Notes: generated from the sequence alone by a model not told the origin. Shown: positions 40,433 through 49,096, counted from the stretch's first letter. The stretch: 64,000 nt of DNA from Amycolatopsis anabasis (GCF_009765355.1 NZ_VTHK01000016.1:1-64000); one strand, 5' to 3'. Made by a program: numbers and translations.

Positions 40433-40664
40433 CGCGAGTTGCACACTCAGGCCCGCGAATTGCACACTCGGGCACACGAGTTGCACGTTCGGCACCACGC
40501 AGGGCGCATTCGGGCCGCGGCACCCGGCGGGTTCCCGATCGCGGTGGGCGCCGGGAAGCCGCGCGGTGTCGCGGGACGGTCCCGAGTGTGTATTTCGGTT
40601 TCCCGAGTGTGTATTTCGCTTGCCTGAGTGTGGAGTTCACTTGCTTGAGTGTGGAACTCGGCGG
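40433..40664. repeat. 21-bp repeat array B (3 reverse, 4 forward units)
   Basis: Reverse units have CGA at 40435, 40456 and 40477. Forward units have GAG at 40584, 40605, 40626 and 40647. All steps are exactly 21 bp. Between the two halves (40498-40580) is a GC-rich linker with one faint extra unit. Orientation is outward, the opposite of array A. It starts 5 bp after the stop of the PaaX-family gene. Confidence 0.88.
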
Positions 40665-40779
40665 CTGGTGCGAACGCGACCACTACCTCGAAGACCAACC
40701 CGGCTGGCGGTTCGAACCACACCCCGGCGGTGCCATCACCACCCCGACCGGCGGCACCTACCCCGGTCAACCCGAACCA
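40663..40779 (+). pseudogene. Remnant of an HNH-endonuclease (DUF222/13E12-type) C-terminus
   Basis: The frame GWCERDHYLEDQPGWRFEPHP... and ITTPTGGTYPGQPEP resembles the tail of DUF222-HNH endonucleases, where C-x-x-(D/H)H is followed by GW...TPTG-x-x-Y-x-x-x-PEP. No HNH core or start codon is present: it is cut off exactly where the last 21-bp unit of array B ends. Similarity is by eye only. Confidence 0.4.
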
Positions 40780-40810
40780 GTCCACGCTCCCCGCGGGTCA
40801 AATGCTCCGG

Positions 40811-40816
40811 TAGCCT
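40811..40816 (+). promoter_or_regulatory. -10 hexamer TAGCCT, leaderless promoter
   Basis: TAGCCT is followed by 6 nt and the ATG at 40823. Confidence 0.5.
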
Positions 40817-40822
40817 GATGGC

Positions 40823-41188
40823 ATGCCCGTGTCGTCAGCGGTCCGCAAGCGCATCCGCGGCTTTCTCGAGCCGGACGACGAGATCCACTACGTCTTTCCC
40901 GCCGAGGTCGTGGGCAGCGCGGTTCCCAGCGTCATCATCGTGGCGAGCCGGCAAGCGATCACGATCCTGTCCACGGGCTTCTGGCGGAGGACCACGCCGA
41001 AGTCCGTGCTCTCCAGGAATCCGCGGAACCTCCGCCTGGGCCCGGTGGACACCCAGCTGACGCCGTGGTTCACCCTCAACGGCATCGAGTACGAGGTGGA
41101 CGAGGAATACGTCTCGGTCATCAACGCCGCCGACGCCGAACTCACCTCGCGCGACCTGGCGCCCCCGGACCCGCTACCGGACCTCTGA
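40823..41188 (+). CDS. Hypothetical protein, PH-like (121 aa)
   Basis: Not a recognised enzyme. The sequence (KRIRGFLEPDDEIHYVFPAEVVG, VIIVASRQAITILSTGFWRRTTPKSVLSR) has the beta-rich pattern of small bacterial PH-like domains that begin with a helix and a DDEIhyvf strand. It has no signal peptide or membrane helix. It is leaderless from TAGCCT. The stop overlaps the convergent LLM-oxidoreductase gene by 15 bp. Confidence 0.8.
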   Translation: MPVSSAVRKRIRGFLEPDDEIHYVFPAEVVGSAVPSVIIVASRQAITILSTGFWRRTTPKSVLSRNPRNLRLGPVDTQLTPWFTLNGIEYEVDEEYVSVINAADAELTSRDLAPPDPLPDL

Positions 41189-42112
41189 GCCCGCACCGAT
41201 CAGTTCGATCATGTCGAGGTCGCGGGGCAGCAGATGCCGGAGCACGACCCGGGTGACCCCCGCGGCGGCCAGGGCGTGCACCTGCTCAGCGACCTGCTCG
41301 GTGGTGCCGACGATCGCTTCCCGGCTCAGTTTGGCGCGGAAACCGTCGGGATCGGCGCGACCGTAGCGATCCAGGACGAGCCGCAGGCGGTCGGCGACCT
41401 CGCGCTCGTCGCGGCCGGTGACGCAGGTCGTCATCAGGGACAGGCGAGCGGTCGCCGGATCGCGTCCGGCGTCGGCCCAGGCGCGGCGGACCCGGTGGGC
41501 GCGTTCGCGACATTCCGCGGGCGAGGCGCGGATGGTGTTGTACTCGTCGGCCCAGGCGGCGGCCAGGCGGATCGTCTTCGGGCCGCCCTCTCCCCCGACG
41601 AGTATCGGCGGGCGGGCGGTGGGGCGCAGCTCCACCGGCTCCGTGCGGTAGTGGCGGCCGTGGAACGCGTCGGCCTTGGGTGCGAAGAACCGGCGCAGCA
41701 GGGACAACTGCTCCTCGAGCAGCACCATCCGGTCCTTTGTGGACGGAAACGGGAGGCCGAGCGCCAGGTGCTCGTCGGCGTACCAGCCGGTGCCCAGGCC
41801 GAGTTCCACCCGGCCGCCGCTGAGATGATCGGCCGTCGCGACCGCCTTCGTGAGCACCGCGGGATGGCGGAACGTCACCGGGGTGACCAGAGTGCCGAAC
41901 CGCAGCCGCTCGGTGCGGGCCGCCAGCGCGGCGATCAGTGTCCACGCGTCCAGGGCCTCGTGGTCGTCGTCCTCCGTCTTGCCGCGCAACGGAAGGTAGT
42001 GATCGGACAGGAACAGCCCCTCGAGCCCGGCCGACTCGCACGCGTGCGCGATCGCCAGCCAGGACGGCCACGTGACGCCCTCCTGGGTCTCGACCAGCAG
42101 ACCGATCCTCAT
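41174..42112 (-). CDS. LLM-class F420/flavin-dependent oxidoreductase (312 aa)
   Basis: A luciferase-like barrel: GLEGLFLSDHYLPL at the first strands, LRFGTLVTPVTFRHPAVLTKAVATADHLSGGRVELGLGTGWYADEHLALG, then PILVGGEGGPKTIRLAAAWADEYN. Actinobacterial members mostly use F420, although FMN is possible. The substrate is unknown. It is last of a four-gene operon after a kinase and a tautomerase; its ATG overlaps the tautomerase stop by 4 bp. Confidence 0.92.
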   Translation of the reverse strand: MRIGLLVETQEGVTWPSWLAIAHACESAGLEGLFLSDHYLPLRGKTEDDDHEALDAWTLIAALAARTERLRFGTLVTPVTFRHPAVLTKAVATADHLSGGRVELGLGTGWYADEHLALGLPFPSTKDRMVLLEEQLSLLRRFFAPKADAFHGRHYRTEPVELRPTARPPILVGGEGGPKTIRLAAAWADEYNTIRASPAECRERAHRVRRAWADAGRDPATARLSLMTTCVTGRDEREVADRLRLVLDRYGRADPDGFRAKLSREAIVGTTEQVAEQVHALAAAGVTRVVLRHLLPRDLDMIELIGAGSEVR

Positions 42113-42294
42113 CCGCGGTCGACCCCCAGCTTCCCGCCCTTGGCCCAGCTCTCCCGATCGGATTCGTGGAAGAAGACCTGCACCTTCTCCGGATCGACGC
42201 CGTAGTGCACGACGAGGGCATCGGTGACGGCCTCGGCCACCTTGCGCTTCGCCTCGACGCTCTGGGTCAGCTGCTGGATGTTCACCACCGGCAT
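42109..42294 (-). CDS. 4-oxalocrotonate-tautomerase family protein (61 aa)
   Basis: A short chain starting MPVVNIQQLT: after Met removal Pro1 is the catalytic base of the tautomerase superfamily. The arginines that bind the diacid in classical 4-OT (Arg11 and Arg39) are not at the expected places (Gln/Ser and Gln/Val in VQVFFHESD), so a different substrate or promiscuous activity is likely. It lies between a phosphotransferase gene (14-bp gap) and the LLM oxidoreductase gene (4-bp overlap). Confidence 0.88.
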   Translation of the reverse strand: MPVVNIQQLTQSVEAKRKVAEAVTDALVVHYGVDPEKVQVFFHESDRESWAKGGKLGVDRG

Positions 42295-42308
42295 GGTCGA
42301 TTCCCCTC

Positions 42309-43391
42309 TCAGTCCCGCAGCAGCGGTTCGCCCGCCAGGAGATGGTCCTGGCCCGTGGTCAACCGCCGTGCCATCAGCGCGAAAATCGCCAGATAGGCCC
42401 GGACCCGGTCGACGTCCGGTTCGGGCGCGTAGGCGTGGTAGAAGCTGAAACTCAGCACATGGGCGCATTCGGCGACCAGGGTGGCGCGGATGAAGTCCTC
42501 GACGCACACGCCTTCGGCGTCGGCGTACGCGGGCACCTCGGCGAGCGCCGCCTCCAGGCCGCGGGCGTAGTGGCGGTCGAAGGAACGGTCGACCTCCAGG
42601 TACAGTTCCGTACGGCAACCGCTCTGCCGCTGGCCGACCGCGCACCGTCCATAGTGGATTACGTCGTAGTGCCCTTCCAGCGCCTTGAGCAGTTTCGCGA
42701 AGTCGTAGTGCGGCGGGCCGACCAGGTCACCGCGCGGATCGATGAACGTCAGCTCGGGTGCGGTGTCCCAGCCGGTGCTGGTGAGGATGTTGTCCAGGTG
42801 GGTGTCGCCGTGCATCGCCACCATCCGGCTGGGCGCGAAGTACTGTTCGTGCCGATCTTCCAGCCAGGACAGGAAAACCGAGACGGGCGGGCAGGTGAGG
42901 CCGTTCACGGTCAGTTCCTTGGCCTCGATGATGCCGCCGATGACCGGATGCTTCCGGAGGTGCTCGACCGCGAGCGCCAACCGGCCGCCGTGGTAGCGCC
43001 GGTAGATGGCGCCGCTGGATTCCGGGCCACCGCGCAGCGGGTACAGCCGCTCGGTGAGGAAGCGCAGGGCGTGCTGGACGATCTGCCCGGTCTGCGTCGC
43101 GCACAGCTGGCCGCGCAGGATCCCTTTCGCCACCGCCACTTTGGGTTCCCGGACCAGGTGCAGCTCCACCACGTGCGGATCCGCGGCGTCGGTGTAGAGA
43201 ACGGGTTTGGTGAACGAGGACACCAACTCGGCGGGCAGGCTCGACAGCCAGTAGTACTCCTCGCGCAGCTTCTGGTAGCCACGGGCGATCGGGCCCGAAT
43301 AGCTCTTGACGACGGTGTCCTCGCCGAACCGGATTTCGTTGATACTGCCGCCTTCCGGGCGTTCCAGAAGGGCGCTGCTCTGAAATTTCAT
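42309..43391 (-). CDS. Aminoglycoside/choline-kinase-type phosphotransferase (360 aa)
   Basis: A small-molecule kinase of the protein-kinase-like fold, with a lysine in EDTVVKSYSG, the catalytic loop MVAMHGDTHLDNIL (HxDxxxxN) and the metal-binding FIDPRGDLVGPPHYDFAKLL. It should transfer phosphate from ATP to a hydroxylated small molecule, whose nature is not apparent. The start is ATG 43391. It sits 15 bp after the HAD gene and 14 bp before the tautomerase gene, with which it forms an operon. Confidence 0.88.
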   Translation of the reverse strand: MKFQSSALLERPEGGSINEIRFGEDTVVKSYSGPIARGYQKLREEYYWLSSLPAELVSSFTKPVLYTDAADPHVVELHLVREPKVAVAKGILRGQLCATQTGQIVQHALRFLTERLYPLRGGPESSGAIYRRYHGGRLALAVEHLRKHPVIGGIIEAKELTVNGLTCPPVSVFLSWLEDRHEQYFAPSRMVAMHGDTHLDNILTSTGWDTAPELTFIDPRGDLVGPPHYDFAKLLKALEGHYDVIHYGRCAVGQRQSGCRTELYLEVDRSFDRHYARGLEAALAEVPAYADAEGVCVEDFIRATLVAECAHVLSFSFYHAYAPEPDVDRVRAYLAIFALMARRLTTGQDHLLAGEPLLRD

Positions 43392-43406
43392 CGCGAGGTC
43401 CTTTTC

Positions 43407-44258
43407 CTAGGAGGTCGCGCGCTGCCAGAGCCGCGCGCGAGCGTCGGGGTCGTGGAAGACCAGGCCGTCGACGGCGGCGGCGACGGCGCCTTCGGAACAA
43501 CGAACGGTGAGGTGGGACGCGACATCCACCAGGCCGGGATGCGCGTCCCGCACGGCGACCGCGGTGCCTGCCCCGGACAACAACGGGATGTCGTTCTCCC
43601 CGTCACCCACCGCCAGCACCTGCCCGGCACGCAGGCCGAGGCGACGCGTCAGCGCGTCGCACGCGGTGCCCTTGGAAACTCCGGCCGGGCCCACGTCGAG
43701 GTATTCGCCGTAGTAGGTGGAGCACGGCGTGAGATCCGCCCGGGGCTCCAGCCGCGCGCGCAGGCGCGCCACGGCCTCCGGCGGACCGATGTACATCAGC
43801 TTCACGATCGGTTCGGCGATCCCCGTCCAGGACCGCCCGATGCGCGGCTCCACCCCGCACCGCCGGGCCTCCAGCGCGACCCGGTCGTCCCACCGGTTCG
43901 CGTGCCATTCGGTCGCGGTGTAGAGGTTGACGGCCACGTCGTGCTCCGCGCCCAGTTCGGTCAGCCACGCAAGGGTTTCCGGTGCGAACCCGCGGGCTTC
44001 GTCCAGTACCTTCCGGTCGCCGACCGACACCACCGCACCGCCGTTCGACGGCAGGACGTAGCGCAGCCCGGGCACCGCCTCGGCCAGCAGCAGGGCCGAG
44101 GCGAGCGGCCTGCCGGTGGCGACCGCGAGCACCACCCCGGCATCGCCTGCCCGGTTCAGCGCGTCGACGTCGACGCTCGCGATTTCCAGATCGGATCCGA
44201 TCAGCGTGCCGTCCACGTCGACGACGATCAGGCGAATCGATGACTCTTCCTTTAACAA
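43407..44258 (-). CDS. HAD-superfamily Cof-type phosphatase (283 aa, TTG start)
   Basis: A class IIB HAD hydrolase with motif I VVDVDGTLIG (nucleophile Asp), motif II VLAVATGRPLA, motif III lysine in VSKGTACDAL and motif IV VGDGENDIPLL. The C2 cap is inserted mid-chain. It should dephosphorylate a small phosphate ester, perhaps undoing or paired with the next gene's kinase. TTG 44258 is preceded by AAAGGA. Upstream is a 161-bp lower-GC gap. Confidence 0.9.
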   Translation of the reverse strand: MLKEESSIRLIVVDVDGTLIGSDLEIASVDVDALNRAGDAGVVLAVATGRPLASALLLAEAVPGLRYVLPSNGGAVVSVGDRKVLDEARGFAPETLAWLTELGAEHDVAVNLYTATEWHANRWDDRVALEARRCGVEPRIGRSWTGIAEPIVKLMYIGPPEAVARLRARLEPRADLTPCSTYYGEYLDVGPAGVSKGTACDALTRRLGLRAGQVLAVGDGENDIPLLSGAGTAVAVRDAHPGLVDVASHLTVRCSEGAVAAAVDGLVFHDPDARARLWQRATS

Positions 44259-44419
44259 CGCTTTTCCTTTGCCGAATCACGACAGTATCGGCGTTGAATT
44301 CTGTCTCGTGAAAAAGAACTGGCATGCCCCGGAACAAGGGGAAGGATACGGGTGCCAGAACGGCAAAGGTCAAGCTGGAATACCTATGAAGCGGCTCACA
44401 AGGAAGTCCGGTTAATTCG

Positions 44420-45982
44420 CTATTTCAGCGCAGTTTCGCCGGTTAAATAATTCGACGGGTCCAATTCGTCACGAACCAGCTCGCGCAGGACATTACGCCG
44501 GATCTTGCCGGTGGCGGTCTTCGGCAGCTCGGTCAGTTCGAGGACCGCCCGGGGCCGTTTGAACGCGGCCAGCCCGGCGCGGCACCAGGCGATGATCTCA
44601 GCGGAATCGACGTGCTTTCCCGGCACCGGGACCACGCAGGCCACCGGCTTGTCCAGGTCGTCGGAGTCGGGCACCCCGACCACCACGGCCTCGGCGATGT
44701 CGGGGTGGTCGAGCAGCCGATCCTCGACCTCGCTCGGGGTGACCCAGATGCCACCGGCCTTGAGCATGTCGCCGAACCGGCCCAGACAGCTGAACGTGCC
44801 GTCGGCGTTGCGGACGTAGGTGTCGCCGGTGCGCACCCAGTCGCCGAGGAACACCCGCCGCGAGGTGGCCGCCCGGCACCAGTACCCGGTCGCCGCGGTC
44901 TCACCCCGCACGTACAGCTCACCCGCTCGCCCCTCGGCGTCGATCACCACGCCGCGTTCGTCGCGGATTTCGACGTCGTAGCCGGGGACCGGGGTGCCCG
45001 AGGAGCCGGGATGCACCTGCCCCGGGCGGTTGGAGATGAAAATGTGCAGCATCTCGGTCGAGCCGATGCCGTCGAGCACCTCGACGCCGAACCTTTCCGC
45101 CATCCCGTGGAACATCCTCGGCGGCAGCGCCTCGCCCGCGGAAACCCCTTGGCGCACCGAGGAGAACGCATCGTCGGGGACATCACTGGCGAGCAGCGGG
45201 CCGAAGAAGCTGGGGGTGCCGAACAACAGCGTCGCCCGGTCGCGGGCCACGCGTTCGGCGAGCAGCCGCGGGGTGGGGCGGGCCGGTTCCAGCAGCGCGG
45301 TGGCGCCGACGGACAGCGGGAAGAACATCGAATTGCCCAGCCCGTAGGCGAAGAACAGCTTCGCGACCGACAGGCACCGGTCCCCCGGGGCGATGCGCAG
45401 CACCTGCTGCGCGTAGTTCTCCGCCACGAGCCGGACGTCGACGTGCCGGTGCATGGCGGCCTTCGGCGTACCGGTGGTGCCGGAGGTGTACATCCAGAGG
45501 GCGGGCGAGTCCGGCCAGGTCGGGTACGGTTCGCCGACCTCCCCCGCGCCGGTCAGCCGCGGCCAGTCGTCGGTGAACAGGAGTTCGTCCACCTCGGGCG
45601 CGGCGGACACGGCGGCGCGCACCGCATCCCCGTACGCCGAGGCACCGAGCACCACGCGGGCCCGCGAATCGGCGACCAGGGTGCCCAGTTCGGGCCCGGT
45701 GAGCATGGTCGACGCCGGGACCGCGACCGCGCCGAGGTACAGCGTGGCGAGGATCGCGGTGAACAGTTCGACGTCGTCCGGCAGGCACATCAGCACCCGC
45801 TCCTCCGGCCGCACGCCGAGCGCGCGCAACCCGCCAGCGACCCGGCGCACCTCGGCGGCCAGGTCCGCGTAGGCGAGCGTGCGCGCAGGCGTGACGACCG
45901 CCGGGCGTTCGCCGTCCCCCGCCCGGATCCGCCGGTCGACCAGGTAATCGGTGGCGTTGAACGTGGTGGGAGCGGTCGCCAT
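44420..45982 (-). CDS. Benzoate-CoA ligase family AMP-forming enzyme (520 aa)
   Basis: An acyl-adenylate-forming ligase: the ATP loop YTSGTTGTPKAAMHRH (about residues 166-181), then GSTEMLHIFISNRPG, GDWVRTGDTYVRNADGTF and the catalytic lysine in LPKTATGKIRRNVL. The pattern FFAYGLGNSMFFPLSVGATA and the overall length match benzoate-CoA ligases. It should make benzoyl-CoA (or a substituted analogue) for the boxB/boxC products encoded upstream in the same operon. The start is ATG 45982, 14 bp after boxB. Substrate specificity is inferred from context. Confidence 0.92.
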   Translation of the reverse strand: MATAPTTFNATDYLVDRRIRAGDGERPAVVTPARTLAYADLAAEVRRVAGGLRALGVRPEERVLMCLPDDVELFTAILATLYLGAVAVPASTMLTGPELGTLVADSRARVVLGASAYGDAVRAAVSAAPEVDELLFTDDWPRLTGAGEVGEPYPTWPDSPALWMYTSGTTGTPKAAMHRHVDVRLVAENYAQQVLRIAPGDRCLSVAKLFFAYGLGNSMFFPLSVGATALLEPARPTPRLLAERVARDRATLLFGTPSFFGPLLASDVPDDAFSSVRQGVSAGEALPPRMFHGMAERFGVEVLDGIGSTEMLHIFISNRPGQVHPGSSGTPVPGYDVEIRDERGVVIDAEGRAGELYVRGETAATGYWCRAATSRRVFLGDWVRTGDTYVRNADGTFSCLGRFGDMLKAGGIWVTPSEVEDRLLDHPDIAEAVVVGVPDSDDLDKPVACVVPVPGKHVDSAEIIAWCRAGLAAFKRPRAVLELTELPKTATGKIRRNVLRELVRDELDPSNYLTGETALK

Positions 45983-45996
45983 GGTTTCCGCCTCGG

Positions 45997-47418
45997 TCAG
46001 GGGAGGTACACGTATTCGAAATCGAACGGCTTGCCGTTGATCCCGTTGCTCGGCGGCGCGACCCAGCTGGCGATCTTGCCGCGTTCGTAGACCGGATGCA
46101 TGAGCGAGCGGACGAAGGCGAGATCCTCGCTGGTGGGCAGCCACTTCTTCCGGCCGCGTTCCCAGGTCTCGGCGTCCACGATGGCGCCCTCCGGCGTGAC
46201 GTGGTGGCCCGCGTTGAGGCCGACGTTCCGGTTGAAGCCGGGATGCGGCAGCGCGAACCGGAACCCGATCTCGTGCTCGGCGAGGATCTTGTTCCAGCGG
46301 TTGACCCCGGTCTCGCAGTCGGCGATGTACTCGCCGCGCAGGTCCAGGTTGAGCGCCAGCAGCGCCTGGACCTCGTCCCGGGTCCAGGTGCCGTCGTCGC
46401 GGGGCCGGTCCAGGAACGCGCTGTCCTCGGTGAGCCGGTGGTCGTCCTTACGGCGAGTCTCCTTCCACCGCCCCTTCAGCCCGGCCGTGTAGTAGTTCGC
46501 CGCGTTCGTCGAGGTCTCGCTGCCGAACAGGTCCAGCGAGACGGTGTAGTGGAAGTTGAGGTACTTCTGGATGATCTGCAGCGGGATCCCGCCGTGCGCG
46601 GCGATGTCGGCGGTGTCGTGCTCGCGCATCAGCTCGGCGCTGCGCCGCACCACCCGGTCCACCCCGGTGGTGCCGACGAACATGTGGTGCGCTTCTTCCT
46701 TCAACATGAACTCGCACGTCCGCGACAGCGGGTCGAACGCGCTCTCCTTCAGCGTGCCGAGCTGGTACTTGCCGTCCCGGTCGGTGAAGTAGGTGAACAT
46801 GTAGAAGGCCAGCCAGTCCGCGGTCTCCTCGTTGAACGCGCCGAGGATCCGCGGGGTGTCCGGGCTGCCGGAGTTGCGGTACAGCAAGCCCTCGGCCTCC
46901 TCCCTGCCTTCCCGGCCGAAGTAGGCGTGCAGCAGGTACACCATCGCCCACAGGTGCCGCCCCTCCTCCACGTTGACCTGGAAGAGGTTGCGCAGATCGT
47001 AAAGGCTCGGGGCGGTCAGGCCCAGCAGTTTCTGCTGTTCGACCGACGCGGGTTCGGTGTCCCCCTGGATGACGATAAGCCGTTGCAGGTCCGCGCGGTA
47101 CTCCCCCGGCACCTGCTGCCAGGCGGGTTCCCCCGCGTGCTCGCCGAACGCGATCCGCCGGTCGGACTCCCGCTCGGCGAGGAAGATGCCCCACCGGTAG
47201 TCCGGCACGTTGACGTGGTCGAAGTGCGCCCAGCCCGCGCGCCCGACGCTCACCGCGGTGCGCAGGTAGACCCCGTGGGTCCGCAGCGCGGGCCCCATCT
47301 CGCCCCACCAGTTCATGAACTTCGGCTGCCAGCCCTCCAGCGCGCGCTGCAGGCGCCGGTCCTCGGCGAGGTCGACGTTGTTCGGGATCTTCGCGTCGTA
47401 GTCGATCTTCTCGGGCAC
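45997..47418 (-). CDS. boxB: Benzoyl-CoA 2,3-epoxidase subunit BoxB (473 aa)
   Basis: The diiron oxygenase component of aerobic benzoyl-CoA catabolism, which forms 2,3-epoxybenzoyl-CoA with electrons from BoxA. Characteristic segments are KIPNNVDLAEDRRLQRALEGWQPKFMNWW, QVNVEEGRHLWAMVYLL and CEFMLKEEAHHMFVG with the ExxH iron ligands, and AHHV-type HPGFNRNVGLNAGHHVTP. The length matches the family. GTG 47418 lies 2 bp after boxC. No boxA reductase gene is in the window, so electron donors must come from elsewhere. Confidence 0.95.
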   Translation of the reverse strand: MPEKIDYDAKIPNNVDLAEDRRLQRALEGWQPKFMNWWGEMGPALRTHGVYLRTAVSVGRAGWAHFDHVNVPDYRWGIFLAERESDRRIAFGEHAGEPAWQQVPGEYRADLQRLIVIQGDTEPASVEQQKLLGLTAPSLYDLRNLFQVNVEEGRHLWAMVYLLHAYFGREGREEAEGLLYRNSGSPDTPRILGAFNEETADWLAFYMFTYFTDRDGKYQLGTLKESAFDPLSRTCEFMLKEEAHHMFVGTTGVDRVVRRSAELMREHDTADIAAHGGIPLQIIQKYLNFHYTVSLDLFGSETSTNAANYYTAGLKGRWKETRRKDDHRLTEDSAFLDRPRDDGTWTRDEVQALLALNLDLRGEYIADCETGVNRWNKILAEHEIGFRFALPHPGFNRNVGLNAGHHVTPEGAIVDAETWERGRKKWLPTSEDLAFVRSLMHPVYERGKIASWVAPPSNGINGKPFDFEYVYLP

Positions 47419-47420
47419 GC

Positions 47421-49088
47421 CTAAACTCGCTTCCTGTCGAAGACGGCTTTCCGCCCCGTGCCGTAGCGGCGCAGGGCACCTTCGGATCCGGACGCGTTGG
47501 GACGGCTGAAAATCCAGTTCTGCCACGCGGTCAGCCGTCCGAAGATCTTGGTTTCCAGGGTTTCCGGGCCGACGAACCGGTGGTTCGCCTCCATTCCGGT
47601 GAGCGCGTCCGGGCTGAGCGCCGCGCGGCCCTCCACGACGATCCGGATCTCGTCCGCCCAGTCGAGATCGTCCGGCGCGTCGGTGACCAGGCCGAGTTCG
47701 GCGGCCTCCTTCGGCGGGATCGGCCGGTTCCGCTCGCGCGCGAGCCAGTCCAGGTGCTCGGTTTCGCCGTAGAACCGGGAAGCCAGCCTGGACAACCCGT
47801 TGCCCATCGGGAACCGGCCGAAGTTGGCTTCGGACAGCGTGATCGCGGCGCGCTGCGCGCTGGTCTCGTCGCCGACCGGCGGTCCGTCCAGAATGTACTG
47901 ACGATCGGCGGCCAGGGCCAGTTCGAGCAGCACCCCGGCGAAGCACGACCCGGGTTCGACGAGCGCGATGAGGCTTCGGCTGGTGACGTCCAGCCGTTTC
48001 AGGGTGCGCTTGGCGAAGTGCGCGATCTCGTTGCACAGCCAGTCATCGGGACAGGCGAGCACGACCTCCTCGTGCGCCAGCACGCTGTCCGCCGAACCTT
48101 CGGTGCGGAGCAGCCAGGTGCCCAGCTCCGGTTCGTTGGTGCGCAGGCGCAGGATCACGTCGTCGAGTTCCCGGGTCATCGCGAGCAGCCAGCCGCCCGC
48201 GCCCTGCTCGTGCACCGCGGCCACGTCGGCGGGCGCCTCCCCGGCGGGCCCGCGCACGGTGATGGTGACCGCGCCCGCCGCCCGGTCGAACTCGGCGCGG
48301 ACGTGGTCGTAGGCGAGGCCGTCCGCGGTCGCGGTGCGGCGCAGCGGGGTCAGCTCGATCCCCGTCGCCGCGGGTTTCGCGCCGGCCAGTTCGCGGGCGC
48401 GGCGGCGCACGGTGTCCGCGAAGTCCCGGCGGGGCGCGAGTTCGTCCACCAGGCGCCAGTCGACCGCGGTCCGGCCCTTGACGCCGTCGCTGCGGGTGGC
48501 GAACACGTCCGCGCGGTCCCGGCGCACCCGGCGCTTGTCCACCACGCGGGTCAGCCCGCCGGTGCCCGGCAGCACGCCGAGCAGCGGGACCTCGGGCAGC
48601 GCGACGGTCGAGGAGTTGTCGTCGATCAGGATGATCTTCGCGCAGGCGAGCGCGAGTTCGTAGCCGCCGCCGGCGCAGGAGCCGTTGACCGCGGCGAGGT
48701 AGACCTGGCCGGAGTGCTCGGTGGCGTCCTCCATCGCGTTGCGGGTCTCGTTGGTGAACTTGCAGAAGTTGACCTTCTGCTCGGGCGCCGAGGCGGCCAG
48801 CATCCGGATGTTCGCGCCCGCGCAGAACACGTTCTCCTTCGCGCTGGTCACCACGACCGCGCCCACCTCCGGGTGCTCGAACCGCAGGCGCTGCACCGCG
48901 TCGTGCAGCTCGATGTCCACCCCGAGGTCGTAGGAGTTGAGCTTGAGCTGGTAGCCGGGGAACAGGCCGCCTTCCTCGTCGACGTCCAGTTCGAGCCGGG
49001 CCACCGGGCCGTCGACGCTCAGTGTCCAGTGGCGGTAGCGGTCCGGGTGCCGGTCGAACGACACCTCCCGAGGTGTGGCGGCCGTCAT
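47421..49088 (-). CDS. boxC: Benzoyl-CoA-dihydrodiol lyase BoxC (555 aa)
   Basis: A crotonase-superfamily hydrolase with a duplicated enoyl-CoA-hydratase-like fold that opens 2,3-epoxybenzoyl-CoA to 3,4-dehydroadipyl-CoA semialdehyde and formate. Key blocks: GAVVVTSAKENVFCAGANIRML, AAVNGSCAGGGYELALAC, LLGVLPGTGGLTRVVDKRRVRRDRADVF and the C-terminal NWIFSRPNASGSEGALRRYGTG. ATG 49088 is used: a -10 TAGACA ends 9 nt before it. It is the first gene of the box operon, followed by boxB (2-bp gap) and the ligase. Confidence 0.95.
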   Translation of the reverse strand: MTAATPREVSFDRHPDRYRHWTLSVDGPVARLELDVDEEGGLFPGYQLKLNSYDLGVDIELHDAVQRLRFEHPEVGAVVVTSAKENVFCAGANIRMLAASAPEQKVNFCKFTNETRNAMEDATEHSGQVYLAAVNGSCAGGGYELALACAKIILIDDNSSTVALPEVPLLGVLPGTGGLTRVVDKRRVRRDRADVFATRSDGVKGRTAVDWRLVDELAPRRDFADTVRRRARELAGAKPAATGIELTPLRRTATADGLAYDHVRAEFDRAAGAVTITVRGPAGEAPADVAAVHEQGAGGWLLAMTRELDDVILRLRTNEPELGTWLLRTEGSADSVLAHEEVVLACPDDWLCNEIAHFAKRTLKRLDVTSRSLIALVEPGSCFAGVLLELALAADRQYILDGPPVGDETSAQRAAITLSEANFGRFPMGNGLSRLASRFYGETEHLDWLARERNRPIPPKEAAELGLVTDAPDDLDWADEIRIVVEGRAALSPDALTGMEANHRFVGPETLETKIFGRLTAWQNWIFSRPNASGSEGALRRYGTGRKAVFDRKRV

Positions 49089-49096
49089 AGCCGACA

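Noticed and set aside
40361..40640. Short ORFs across array B on both strands
   Set aside because: They are produced by the 21-bp (7-codon) repeats and have no domain, start context or conservation pattern.
44259..44419. A possible gene or RNA in the lower-GC gap
   Set aside because: No frame, hairpin or conserved RNA signature was found; it probably holds the promoter of the HAD operon.
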